DNA of 5,886 nt from positions 1-5,886 of the forward strand of contig JAFYNC010000169.1 of the NCBI GenBank assembly GCA_017549905.1, in the 5' to 3' direction. Under the pieces are notes generated by a model. That model did not search any database. It saw only the letters and a list, made by a program, of their open reading frames with translations, and was not told where the DNA came from. Shown here piece by piece: positions 1-4,508 of this stretch; the stretch's first letter is position 1; each line of letters begins with the position of its first letter. This DNA comes from Clostridia bacterium. Lineage in GTDB: Bacteria; Bacillota; Clostridia; Oscillospirales; Acutalibacteraceae. The translations under genes and the position numbers were made by a program.

Positions 1-90
1 AGGTTGGCGGAGAGAAAATTGGAGAAAAAGAGAAAGAAAAAGGGCGGGTCAAATGGAGAGAATTTGAGAGAGTGGGAGAAAAAAAGAAAT
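1..90. other. Purine-rich stretch, no supported gene
   Basis: By hand count 76 of the first 90 bases are purines on the + strand, mostly runs of A and G. One reading frame stays open from the left edge to position 228, but it runs straight through the terminator hairpin and the promoter that follow, so I do not accept it as a gene. The other two + frames stop at 65-67 and 99-101. Either could be the Lys/Glu/Arg-rich tail of a gene entering from the left, which would fit the terminator at 143-173, but the visible part is too short and too low in complexity to decide. Confidence 0.4.
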
Positions 91-142
91 TGTCCTTTTG
101 ACGCTAAAAAGGTTTGTCCTGTAACATTTGTAAAGCAAAACT

Positions 143-173
143 ATCCGCCCGAGAAATCGGGCGGATTTTTCTT
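143..173 (+). terminator. Rho-independent terminator of an upstream gene
   Basis: A perfect 10-bp stem (ATCCGCCCGA at 143-152 with TCGGGCGGAT at 157-166) closes on a GAAA tetraloop and is followed by a T-rich tract at 167-173. This is a textbook intrinsic terminator. No gene between position 1 and here is convincing, so it most likely ends a transcript that starts left of the window and insulates the HTH gene downstream. Confidence 0.93.
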
Positions 174-189
174 GTCCACGAAGAGTAGG

Positions 190-218
190 TTGCGATTTTC
201 ACCTCCGTTTATTATAAT
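190..218 (+). promoter_or_regulatory. Promoter of the HTH-superoxide reductase gene
   Basis: A -35 box TTGCGA (190-195) and a perfect -10 box TATAAT (213-218) are separated by 17 bases, the optimal sigma-A spacing. Transcription would start near 225, giving a very short leader of about 16 bases that still carries the ribosome binding site AAAGGAG (227-233). There is no room for a riboswitch, so any control would act at the promoter DNA itself. Confidence 0.85.
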
Positions 219-241
219 GTTTTTGTAAAGGAGCGATTCAT

Positions 242-826
242 ATGGATACTTACATAACAGGTTCTACTATTAAAAATCTTCGTGAGAAAAAGAGGATTAC
301 CCAAGCAGAACTTGCCGATATGCTGGGTGTTAGCAGCAAGGCGATTTCAAAATGGGAAACAGGAAAAGGTTTGCCCGATATAACCTTAATTGAACCACTA
401 GCAAAAGCGCTATCGGTTTCGGTTATGGAACTGATGTCAGGGAATACAGTCATAAATAAAAATCTTTCCGCAAACATAGTTCGTTCAAAGTTTTACGTTT
501 GCCCTATTTGTAACAACATTATTAGAACGGTAGGCGATACGGTTATAAGTTGTTGTGGAATTGCTTTGCCACCTCTTGAAGCAGAAGAAACAGACGCCGA
601 CCACCAAGTAACGATAGAAAAGGTGGAAGATGAGCATTTTATTACGGTTACGCACGATATGACAAAAATGCACTACATTTCTTTTATTTGTTATGTAACA
701 TCGGATAGAGTAGAATTTGTGAAGCTTTATCCCGAAGGCAACGCCGAAACGCGCCTAAAATTCCGTGGCAGTGGATATTTGTATATCTATTGCAATAAAC
801 ATGGGCTTATGAAAAAGAAACTTTAA
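242..826 (+). CDS. HTH (XRE) regulator fused to a two-iron superoxide reductase (desulfoferrodoxin) domain
   Basis: This 194-residue protein joins a DNA-binding domain to a redox domain. Residues about 9-63 form an XRE/Cro-type helix-turn-helix (ITQAELADMLGVSSKAISKW). Residues about 85-194 match desulfoferrodoxin. The rubredoxin-like centre I cysteines are C87, C90, C104 and C105. The centre II iron ligands are H121, H138, H144, C184 and H187, in the contexts VTHDM-TKMHY and YCNKHGL. In characterised superoxide reductases, centre II reduces superoxide to peroxide and the residues before the first ligand histidine are Glu-Lys. Here they are Ala119-Asp120, so the usual catalytic lysine is absent. 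I infer a cytoplasmic redox-responsive regulator, or a regulator with weak reductase activity. Its targets are unknown; its own promoter or the next gene are candidates. It is a single-gene unit with its own promoter and terminator. The ATG sits 8 bases after AAAGGAG. Domain assignments are confident; the function is inference. Confidence 0.92.
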   Translation: MDTYITGSTIKNLREKKRITQAELADMLGVSSKAISKWETGKGLPDITLIEPLAKALSVSVMELMSGNTVINKNLSANIVRSKFYVCPICNNIIRTVGDTVISCCGIALPPLEAEETDADHQVTIEKVEDEHFITVTHDMTKMHYISFICYVTSDRVEFVKLYPEGNAETRLKFRGSGYLYIYCNKHGLMKKKL

Positions 827-867
827 TTACGCCCCTTTTGCTGATAACACCACAGGCTGCTATTAAG

Positions 868-889
868 TCTAAGTAATTAGTTTTATAAA
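868..889 (+). repeat. 22-base direct repeat, copy 1 (3' of HTH gene)
   Basis: TCTAAGTAATTAG, one variable base (T here), then TTTATAAA. A second copy at 2190-2211 differs only at that variable base. The copy lies in the 3' untranslated region of the HTH gene, 7 bases before its terminator stem. CTAA-GTAA-TTAG can fold as a tiny GNRA-loop hairpin. Alternatively AATTAG (875-880) can pair with CTAATT (891-896) around the TTTATAAA core, making a near-perfect 22-base palindrome at 875-896. Confidence 0.75.
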
Positions 890-896
890 GCTAATT

Positions 897-926
897 AAAA
901 CTCCACCGAAAAATCGGTGGGGTTTT
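897..926 (+). terminator. Terminator of the HTH-superoxide reductase gene
   Basis: The stem AAAACTCCACCGA (897-909) pairs with TCGGTGGGGTTTT (914-926) around an AAAA loop. It is 13 bp with one G.U pair (902/921), and the 3' arm itself provides the U tract. It separates the HTH gene from the glycerate kinase promoter, so the two genes are separate units. Confidence 0.9.
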
Positions 927-929
927 CTA

Positions 930-958
930 TTGAAAAAAAAACAACTATATGATATTAT
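930..958 (+). promoter_or_regulatory. Promoter of the glycerate kinase gene
   Basis: The -35 box TTGAAA (930-935) and -10 box TATTAT (953-958) are separated by 17 bases. It lies immediately after the preceding terminator. The leader to the ATG is about 38 bases and contains the ribosome binding site GGAGG (992-996). The -10 box sits inside an interrupted palindrome listed separately. Confidence 0.8.
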
Positions 959-966
959 ATTGTTGT
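941..966. promoter_or_regulatory. Candidate operator: interrupted palindrome over the glycerate kinase -10 box
   Basis: Left arm ACAACTATAT (941-950) and right arm ATATTGTTGT (957-966) are inverted repeats matching at 9 of 10 positions, with a 6-base spacer. The -10 box lies in the spacer and right arm, so a bound dimeric regulator would block RNA polymerase. This geometry is typical of repressor sites. The regulator is unknown; the HTH protein encoded just upstream is one candidate. Confidence 0.45.
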
Positions 967-1003
967 AAAATAAAAAGCTCTGTGCTTTGACGGAGGACGA
1001 AAA

Positions 1004-2134
1004 ATGAAAGTTATTGTCGCGATAGATTCTTTTAAAGGCAGTTTAACATCTTTACAAGCAGGTAATGCCGTTAAAGATGCTATCTGCCGATTACACGACG
1101 ATGCTGAGGTTTTGGTAAAGCCTTTGGCTGATGGCGGCGAGGGCACGGTTGAAGCTTTAGCAGAAACCTCTAATGCTTATATGGTAGAAACAGAGGTTCA
1201 CGGTCCGCTAATGAAGCCAGTAACAGCAAAATACTGTATTTTAAATGATACTAATACCGCTGTTATTGAAATGGCTTCTGCATCGGGGATAACACTTATT
1301 TCTTCTGATGAAAGAAATCCTTTAGAAACAACCACTTATGGTGTTGGCGAAATTATTAAAGATGCAATAAAAAGAGGTTGCCGAAGATTTATTATCGGTA
1401 TCGGAGGCAGTGCTACAAATGATGGCGGAACAGGTATGCTGACCGCTTTGGGTTATGAATTTTTAGATAAAAATAACACCCCTATTGTATTAGGAGCAAA
1501 AGGACTTCAAAACTTACATAGCATTAACATGGATAAGGTTTTGCCGGAACTGAAAGATTGCCATTTTAATATCGCGTGTGATGTTACAAATCCGCTTTGC
1601 GGGAAAGACGGATGCAGTGCTGTATATGGTCCGCAAAAAGGTGCTACTACCGATATGATTAAAGATATGGACACATGGCTTGAAAACTATTCAAAAATAG
1701 CAAAGACTATATCAAGTAAAGCAGATAAAGACTATGCAGGAGCAGGTGCGGCAGGTGGTTTGGGATTTGCATTTTTGTCTTTTACAAACGCTGTGCTAAA
1801 ATCAGGCATTAAAATTATTTTAGAAGAAACAAATATGGAAAATGCCATCAAAACCGCGGATATCGTTGTAACGGGAGAAGGTCGACTTGATTCTCAAACT
1901 GTTATGGGAAAAGCTCCGATTGGTGTGGCAAAGCTTGCAAAGAAATATGGTAAAAAGGTAATTGCTTTTTCGGGTTGTGTAACAGATGACGCTGAGGTAT
2001 GCAATGAACATGGAATAGACGCATTCTTCCCAATTTTAAGAGGTGTTACTACCCTTGAAGAAGCACTTGATACGGACAATGCATATAAGAATTTATCTGC
2101 TACCGCTTATCAGGTATTCAGATTGTTGATTTAA
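1004..2134 (+). CDS. glxK: Glycerate kinase (class II, GlxK/GarK family)
   Basis: This 376-residue cytoplasmic enzyme, of the family's usual length, phosphorylates D-glycerate with ATP. This class makes 2-phosphoglycerate, which feeds lower glycolysis. Family signatures appear in order: DSFKGSLTS (8-16), PLADGGEGT (40-48), GIGGSATNDGG (132-142), ACDVTNPLCG (191-200), YGPQKGA (208-214), the glycine-rich GAGAAGGLG (246-254), VTGEGRLDSQ (289-298) and GKAPIGVAKLAKKYGK (302-317). These cover both lobes, so the gene looks intact. The ATG is preceded by GGAGG with a 7-base spacer. It stands alone between terminators, with no tartronate-semialdehyde reductase, glucarate/galactarate gene or permease beside it, so the source of glycerate is not revealed by context. 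The promoter overlaps a palindrome, suggesting repression. glxK and garK are used interchangeably for this family, so the symbol is by family. Confidence 0.95.
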   Translation: MKVIVAIDSFKGSLTSLQAGNAVKDAICRLHDDAEVLVKPLADGGEGTVEALAETSNAYMVETEVHGPLMKPVTAKYCILNDTNTAVIEMASASGITLISSDERNPLETTTYGVGEIIKDAIKRGCRRFIIGIGGSATNDGGTGMLTALGYEFLDKNNTPIVLGAKGLQNLHSINMDKVLPELKDCHFNIACDVTNPLCGKDGCSAVYGPQKGATTDMIKDMDTWLENYSKIAKTISSKADKDYAGAGAAGGLGFAFLSFTNAVLKSGIKIILEETNMENAIKTADIVVTGEGRLDSQTVMGKAPIGVAKLAKKYGKKVIAFSGCVTDDAEVCNEHGIDAFFPILRGVTTLEEALDTDNAYKNLSATAYQVFRLLI

Positions 2135-2145
2135 GAAAAAATCAA
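2126..2145 (+). other. Weak AU-rich hairpin across the glycerate kinase stop codon
   Basis: TTGATTT (2126-2132) can pair with AAATCAA (2139-2145) around a 6-base loop that includes the last bases of the TAA stop. The 7-bp stem has only one G-C pair and no U tract, so it is not a terminator. It may be a chance fold or a minor mRNA-end structure. Confidence 0.25.
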
Positions 2146-2189
2146 GAATTCCAGTTTTGTGCATAGCAGTACAGGATTCAATCAAAGAA

Positions 2190-2211
2190 TCTAAGTAATT
2201 AGATTTATAAA
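2190..2211 (+). repeat. 22-base direct repeat, copy 2 (3' of glycerate kinase gene)
   Basis: TCTAAGTAATTAG, variable base A, then TTTATAAA: 21 of 22 bases match copy 1 at 868-889. It again lies in a 3' untranslated region, 9 bases before a terminator stem. In this copy the small hairpin is longer: AATCTAA (2188-2194) pairs with TTAGATT (2199-2205) around a GTAA loop. GATTTATAAATC (2202-2213) is also a perfect palindrome. The two copies bracket the glycerate kinase gene. Confidence 0.75.
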
Positions 2212-2220
2212 TCAAATGAC

Positions 2221-2252
2221 CACCCTGCAGATTTGTCAGCAGGGTGATTTTT
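2221..2252 (+). terminator. Terminator of the glycerate kinase gene
   Basis: An 8-bp GC-rich stem (CACCCTGC at 2221-2228 with GCAGGGTG at 2239-2246) encloses a 10-base loop and is followed by ATTTTT (2247-2252). It ends the single-gene glycerate kinase transcript about 90 bases after the stop codon. Confidence 0.9.
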
Positions 2253-2281
2253 GTGAAATTCTTTTCTTTTAAAATTAGATG

Positions 2282-2290
2282 TGATATAAT
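2282..2290 (+). promoter_or_regulatory. Extended -10 promoter of the P-loop kinase gene
   Basis: TGA directly followed by TATAAT (2285-2290) forms an extended -10 element. No good -35 box lies 16-18 bases upstream; that position reads TTTTCT (2262-2267). The TGn motif would compensate. Transcription would start near 2297, leaving a leader of about 18 bases. Confidence 0.65.
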
Positions 2291-2314
2291 ATAAAAAAAA
2301 TAAGGATGGTTTTG

Positions 2315-2821
2315 ATGATAATTCTTATAACAGGCGCTTCGCATACAGGGAAGACGGCTCTTGCTCAAAAACTGCTTGAAAAATACAAATATCCGTATTT
2401 TTCAATAGACCATTTGAAAATGGGCTTAATACGTAGTGGCAACACAACTCTTACTCCTATGGATGATGATAAATTAACTAAATATTTATGGCCGATTGTT
2501 TGCGAAATGATAAAAACTGCTATTGAAAACAAGCAAAATTTAATTGTTGAGGGCTGCTATATTCCTTTTGACTGGGCTAAAGATTTTGATGAAGAATATC
2601 TTGCAAACATCAAGTATTATTGCCTTATAATGAGTGAAAAATATATTAAAAATCACTTTGAAGATATAAAGAAATATGCTTGTGTTATTGAAAACCGTTT
2701 AGATGATGAATCTTGCACTTTGGATAATGTATTAGAAGATAATGCGTTTTTTTTGAAACTTGCGCATAAACATAACTTAAATTTCATACTCATTGATGAT
2801 AGTTATAAAATTGAAATATAA
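2315..2821 (+). CDS. Small P-loop kinase-like NTPase, substrate unknown
   Basis: This 168-residue cytoplasmic protein has the fold signature of small P-loop kinases (adenylate kinase / zeta-toxin / 2-phosphoglycerate-kinase-like). The Walker A motif is GASHTGKT (7-14). An acidic residue after strand 2 (SIDHLKMG, D32) is placed like substrate-binding residues of this superfamily. The hydrophobic strand LIVEGCYI (76-83) carries an acidic residue, and a lid-like segment has an arginine (ENR, 126-128). No extra domains, signal peptide or membrane segments are visible. I recognise the superfamily but cannot name a substrate. Although glycerate kinase is next door, a terminator and a new promoter separate them. 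I chose ATG 2315 over ATG 2306 because AAGGA (2302-2306) lies 8 bases before 2315 but overlaps 2306. No strong terminator follows, so reading into the next gene is possible. Confidence 0.85.
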   Translation: MIILITGASHTGKTALAQKLLEKYKYPYFSIDHLKMGLIRSGNTTLTPMDDDKLTKYLWPIVCEMIKTAIENKQNLIVEGCYIPFDWAKDFDEEYLANIKYYCLIMSEKYIKNHFEDIKKYACVIENRLDDESCTLDNVLEDNAFFLKLAHKHNLNFILIDDSYKIEI

Positions 2822-2830
2822 ATTAATACT

Positions 2831-2858
2831 TTGAATTTTTTTAATTTTATGTTATAAT
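2831..2858 (+). promoter_or_regulatory. Promoter of the small membrane protein / YbjQ pair
   Basis: The -35 box TTGAAT (2831-2836) and perfect -10 box TATAAT (2853-2858) are separated by 16 bases. TGT precedes the -10 box (extended -10). It lies only 10 bases after the P-loop kinase stop. It resembles the promoter at 3486-3513, including the shared run TAATTTTAT and TGTTATAAT. Confidence 0.8.
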
Positions 2859-2887
2859 AATTTATAGCAATTTGTGAGGTGGAAAAA

Positions 2888-3112
2888 TTGGATTCACATA
2901 AACGTAAGATGATAGCGCCAATTGTTGTTACTGTGATAATGCTTATTTATTACGCGGTTTATTTTTTTATTTTAATTTCACTAATTAGCGGATTTTTAAA
3001 ATATTTATTAGGAATTATTCCGATTTTCTTTATGGCGGTTATGATCTATGTTTGCATAGAAAGAATAAATGAAATTAAGAAAGGTGAAGAAGATGATATT
3101 AGTAAATACTGA
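2888..3112 (+). CDS. Small two-helix membrane protein, function unknown
   Basis: This 74-residue protein has two hydrophobic spans, residues about 9-33 and 38-57. A short basic N-terminus (HKRK, 4-7) precedes them and a charged tail (EIKKGEEDD, 62-70) follows. By the positive-inside rule and the short loop, I infer a helical hairpin with both ends in the cytoplasm. I chose TTG at 2888 because GAGGTGG (2876-2882) is a good ribosome binding site 5 bases before it; the GTG at 2879 lies inside that site. The last 20 bases overlap the start of the YbjQ-family gene, implying co-transcription and translational coupling. That suggests the two proteins act together, perhaps with the YbjQ ring at the membrane, but this is inference. 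No recognised catalytic motif is present. Confidence 0.75.
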   Translation: MDSHKRKMIAPIVVTVIMLIYYAVYFFILISLISGFLKYLLGIIPIFFMAVMIYVCIERINEIKKGEEDDISKY

Positions 3113-3410
3113 TTTTATCAGCGGCAAAGAATTTGAAACGCTATCGCTTGTAAAAGGTAGCACAATTCAGTCAAAAAACTTAGGCAAGGACATTTCTCAA
3201 GCCTTCAAAACTTTGGTTGGCGGTGAGCTTAAAGCATATAACGATATGATGAATGAAGCTCGCGCTCTTGCTACTAAAAGAATGGTTGCTGAAGCAGAAA
3301 CATTAGGTGCAGATGCCGTTATTAACATTCGTTATGCATCTTCTGCTGTAATGCAGGGTGCTGCAGAAGTAATTGTATACGGTACAGCGGTGAAATTTAT
3401 TAATAAATAA
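3093..3410 (+). CDS. YbjQ-family (UPF0145) putative heavy-metal-binding protein
   Basis: This 105-residue protein is a single complete YbjQ domain, the family's usual length. Conserved features are the early strand SGKEFETLSLVKGSTI (10-25), the helix motif GGELKAYNDMMNEAR (43-57), LGADAVINIRY (71-81) and the closing strand AEVIVYGTAVKF (91-102). Family members form ring-shaped pentamers and are annotated as heavy-metal binding, though a defined biochemical role is lacking. No cysteine and only a few acidic residues are available as ligands here, so metal binding is uncertain. I chose ATG 3093 over ATG 3069 because AAGGTG (3081-3086) sits 6 bases before it, and the extra N-terminal residues are merely the out-of-frame tail of the previous gene. 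It is the second gene of a two-gene unit. Confidence 0.92.
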   Translation: MILVNTDFISGKEFETLSLVKGSTIQSKNLGKDISQAFKTLVGGELKAYNDMMNEARALATKRMVAEAETLGADAVINIRYASSAVMQGAAEVIVYGTAVKFINK

Positions 3411-3415
3411 TTTTT

Positions 3416-3455
3416 AAAAATGCCTTATCTTTTTATAAACTAAGGCATTTTTTTT
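3416..3455 (+). terminator. Terminator after the YbjQ-family gene
   Basis: AAAAATGCCTTA (3416-3427) pairs perfectly with TAAGGCATTTTT (3441-3452) around a 13-base loop, with T continuing to 3455. The A tract upstream means it could also work in reverse, but no converging gene is present. Confidence 0.9.
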
Positions 3456-3485
3456 ACAAATATTTTGGTATGTCTACACAATATA

Positions 3486-3513
3486 TTGACTTCTTAATTT
3501 TATATGTTATAAT
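3486..3513 (+). promoter_or_regulatory. Promoter of the aldo/keto reductase / TIM-barrel unit
   Basis: The -35 box TTGACT (3486-3491) and perfect -10 box TATAAT (3508-3513) are separated by 16 bases, with TGT in the extended -10 position. This is the strongest-looking promoter in the window. Transcription would start near 3520, leaving a leader of about 32 bases with the ribosome binding site GAGGT (3541-3545). Confidence 0.85.
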
Positions 3514-3551
3514 CAAATTAATATATATACGATTTTAAATGAGGTATAAAA

Positions 3552-4466
3552 GTGTATAATATTAAACTTGGCAAAAGTGAACTTATTGTGCCTACTGTTG
3601 CGATTGGTTGTATGCGAATTGCAGAAATGAATGATAAAAAAATTTCTGAATTTATTGATACAGCTTTAAGTTACGGCGCAAACTTTTTTGACCATGCCGA
3701 TATTTACGGCAGAGGAAAATGTGAAGAGGTTTTTGGCAAGGCGATAAAGAATTTTAAACGCGAAGATATTATAATTCAAACTAAATGCGGAATTGTTCCC
3801 GGAAAGATGTTTGATTTTTCTTATGAACATATTATTAGTTCTGTTGAGGGTAGTTTAAAACGCCTTGGTACTGATTATATAGATGTTTTACTTCTTCATA
3901 GACCTGATGCTCTTATGGAACCCGAAGAAGTTGCGCACGCTTTCAGTAAACTTAAAAACTCAGGTAAAGTTCGCCATTTTGGTGTTTCAAATCAAAATCC
4001 TCATCAAATGATGCTTTTGCAAAAATATCTCGATATGCCGATTTGTGCCAACCAATTACAGTTTGGTATTATGCATGCGCCTATGATACAGTCAAATATT
4101 AATGTTAATATGTATAATGATTCTGCGGTAAACCGTGATGGCGGTGTGCTTGATTTTTGCAGACTTAATGATATAACAATTCAGCCTTGGTCACCTATGC
4201 AATACGGTTTCTTTGAAGGTTGCTTTGTTGATAATGATAAATTTCCTGAGCTTAATAAATCTATGCAGATTTTAGCAGATAAATACGGTGTTAGCAAAAC
4301 AACTATTGCTATTGCTTGGATTTTGCGTCACCCTGCAAAAATGCAACCTGTAACAGGTACTACTAATAGTACTCGTTTAAAGGATAGTTTAAGGGCAACA
4401 GAAATTAATATTACTCGTGAAGAGTGGTATGAATTGTATATGAAAGCAGGAAATATTTTACCATAA
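3552..4466 (+). CDS. Aldo/keto reductase (YdhF-like)
   Basis: This 304-residue cytoplasmic NAD(P)H-dependent oxidoreductase has a single (beta/alpha)8 barrel of normal family length. The catalytic tetrad is complete: D47 and Y52 in FFDHADIYG (45-53), K78 in IIQTKCG (74-80) and H116 in VLLLHRPD (112-119). Other family features are KVRHFGVSNQNP (139-150), QLQFG (168-172), QPWSPM (211-216) and the cofactor-binding PVTGTTNSTRL (266-276). The overall pattern resembles E. coli YdhF, whose physiological substrate is not known to me, so the substrate here is open. The start is GTG 3552, 6 bases after GAGGT. It is first in a two-gene unit with a sugar-isomerase-like barrel 42 bases downstream and no terminator between them, which points to a sugar or sugar-derived carbonyl substrate. 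Confidence 0.93.
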   Translation: MYNIKLGKSELIVPTVAIGCMRIAEMNDKKISEFIDTALSYGANFFDHADIYGRGKCEEVFGKAIKNFKREDIIIQTKCGIVPGKMFDFSYEHIISSVEGSLKRLGTDYIDVLLLHRPDALMEPEEVAHAFSKLKNSGKVRHFGVSNQNPHQMMLLQKYLDMPICANQLQFGIMHAPMIQSNINVNMYNDSAVNRDGGVLDFCRLNDITIQPWSPMQYGFFEGCFVDNDKFPELNKSMQILADKYGVSKTTIAIAWILRHPAKMQPVTGTTNSTRLKDSLRATEINITREEWYELYMKAGNILP

Positions 4467-4470
4467 TTGA

Positions 4471-4490
4471 AATATTAAATTATTAATATT
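4471..4490. other. AT-only inverted repeat between the two genes of the unit
   Basis: AATATTAA (4471-4478) and TTAATATT (4483-4490) are perfect 8-base inverted repeats around ATTA. The stem has no G-C pair and no U tract follows, so it is unlikely to terminate transcription. It might mark an mRNA processing or binding site, but in such AT-rich DNA it may be chance. Confidence 0.3.
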
Positions 4491-4508
4491 ATTTAAGAGG
4501 CGATTTAG

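Noticed and set aside
94..112. Hairpin CCTTTT / AAAAGG upstream of the first terminator
   Set aside because: The stem is 6 bp with only two G-C pairs and no U tract. The perfect 10-bp terminator nearby explains transcription ending.
187..204. AGGT-n10-ACCT dyad over the -35 box of the HTH gene, as an autoregulatory operator
   Set aside because: The arms are only 4 bases and do not extend, so it is well within chance.
4..228. Open frame of 74 codons at the left edge
   Set aside because: It starts at TTG without a ribosome binding site, reads through a perfect terminator hairpin and both promoter boxes of the HTH gene, and its product is low-complexity Lys/Glu/Arg followed by unrelated sequence.
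2135..2220. tRNA-like string GGATTCAATC in the 3' region of glycerate kinase
   Set aside because: No acceptor, D or anticodon arm can be drawn around it, and the flanking sequence folds into other hairpins.
2093..2368. Reverse-strand open frame of 91 codons spanning the glycerate kinase end, terminator and P-loop kinase start
   Set aside because: It crosses two well-supported genes plus a terminator and promoter on the + strand, has no recognisable domain, and its composition follows the AT-rich intergenic DNA.
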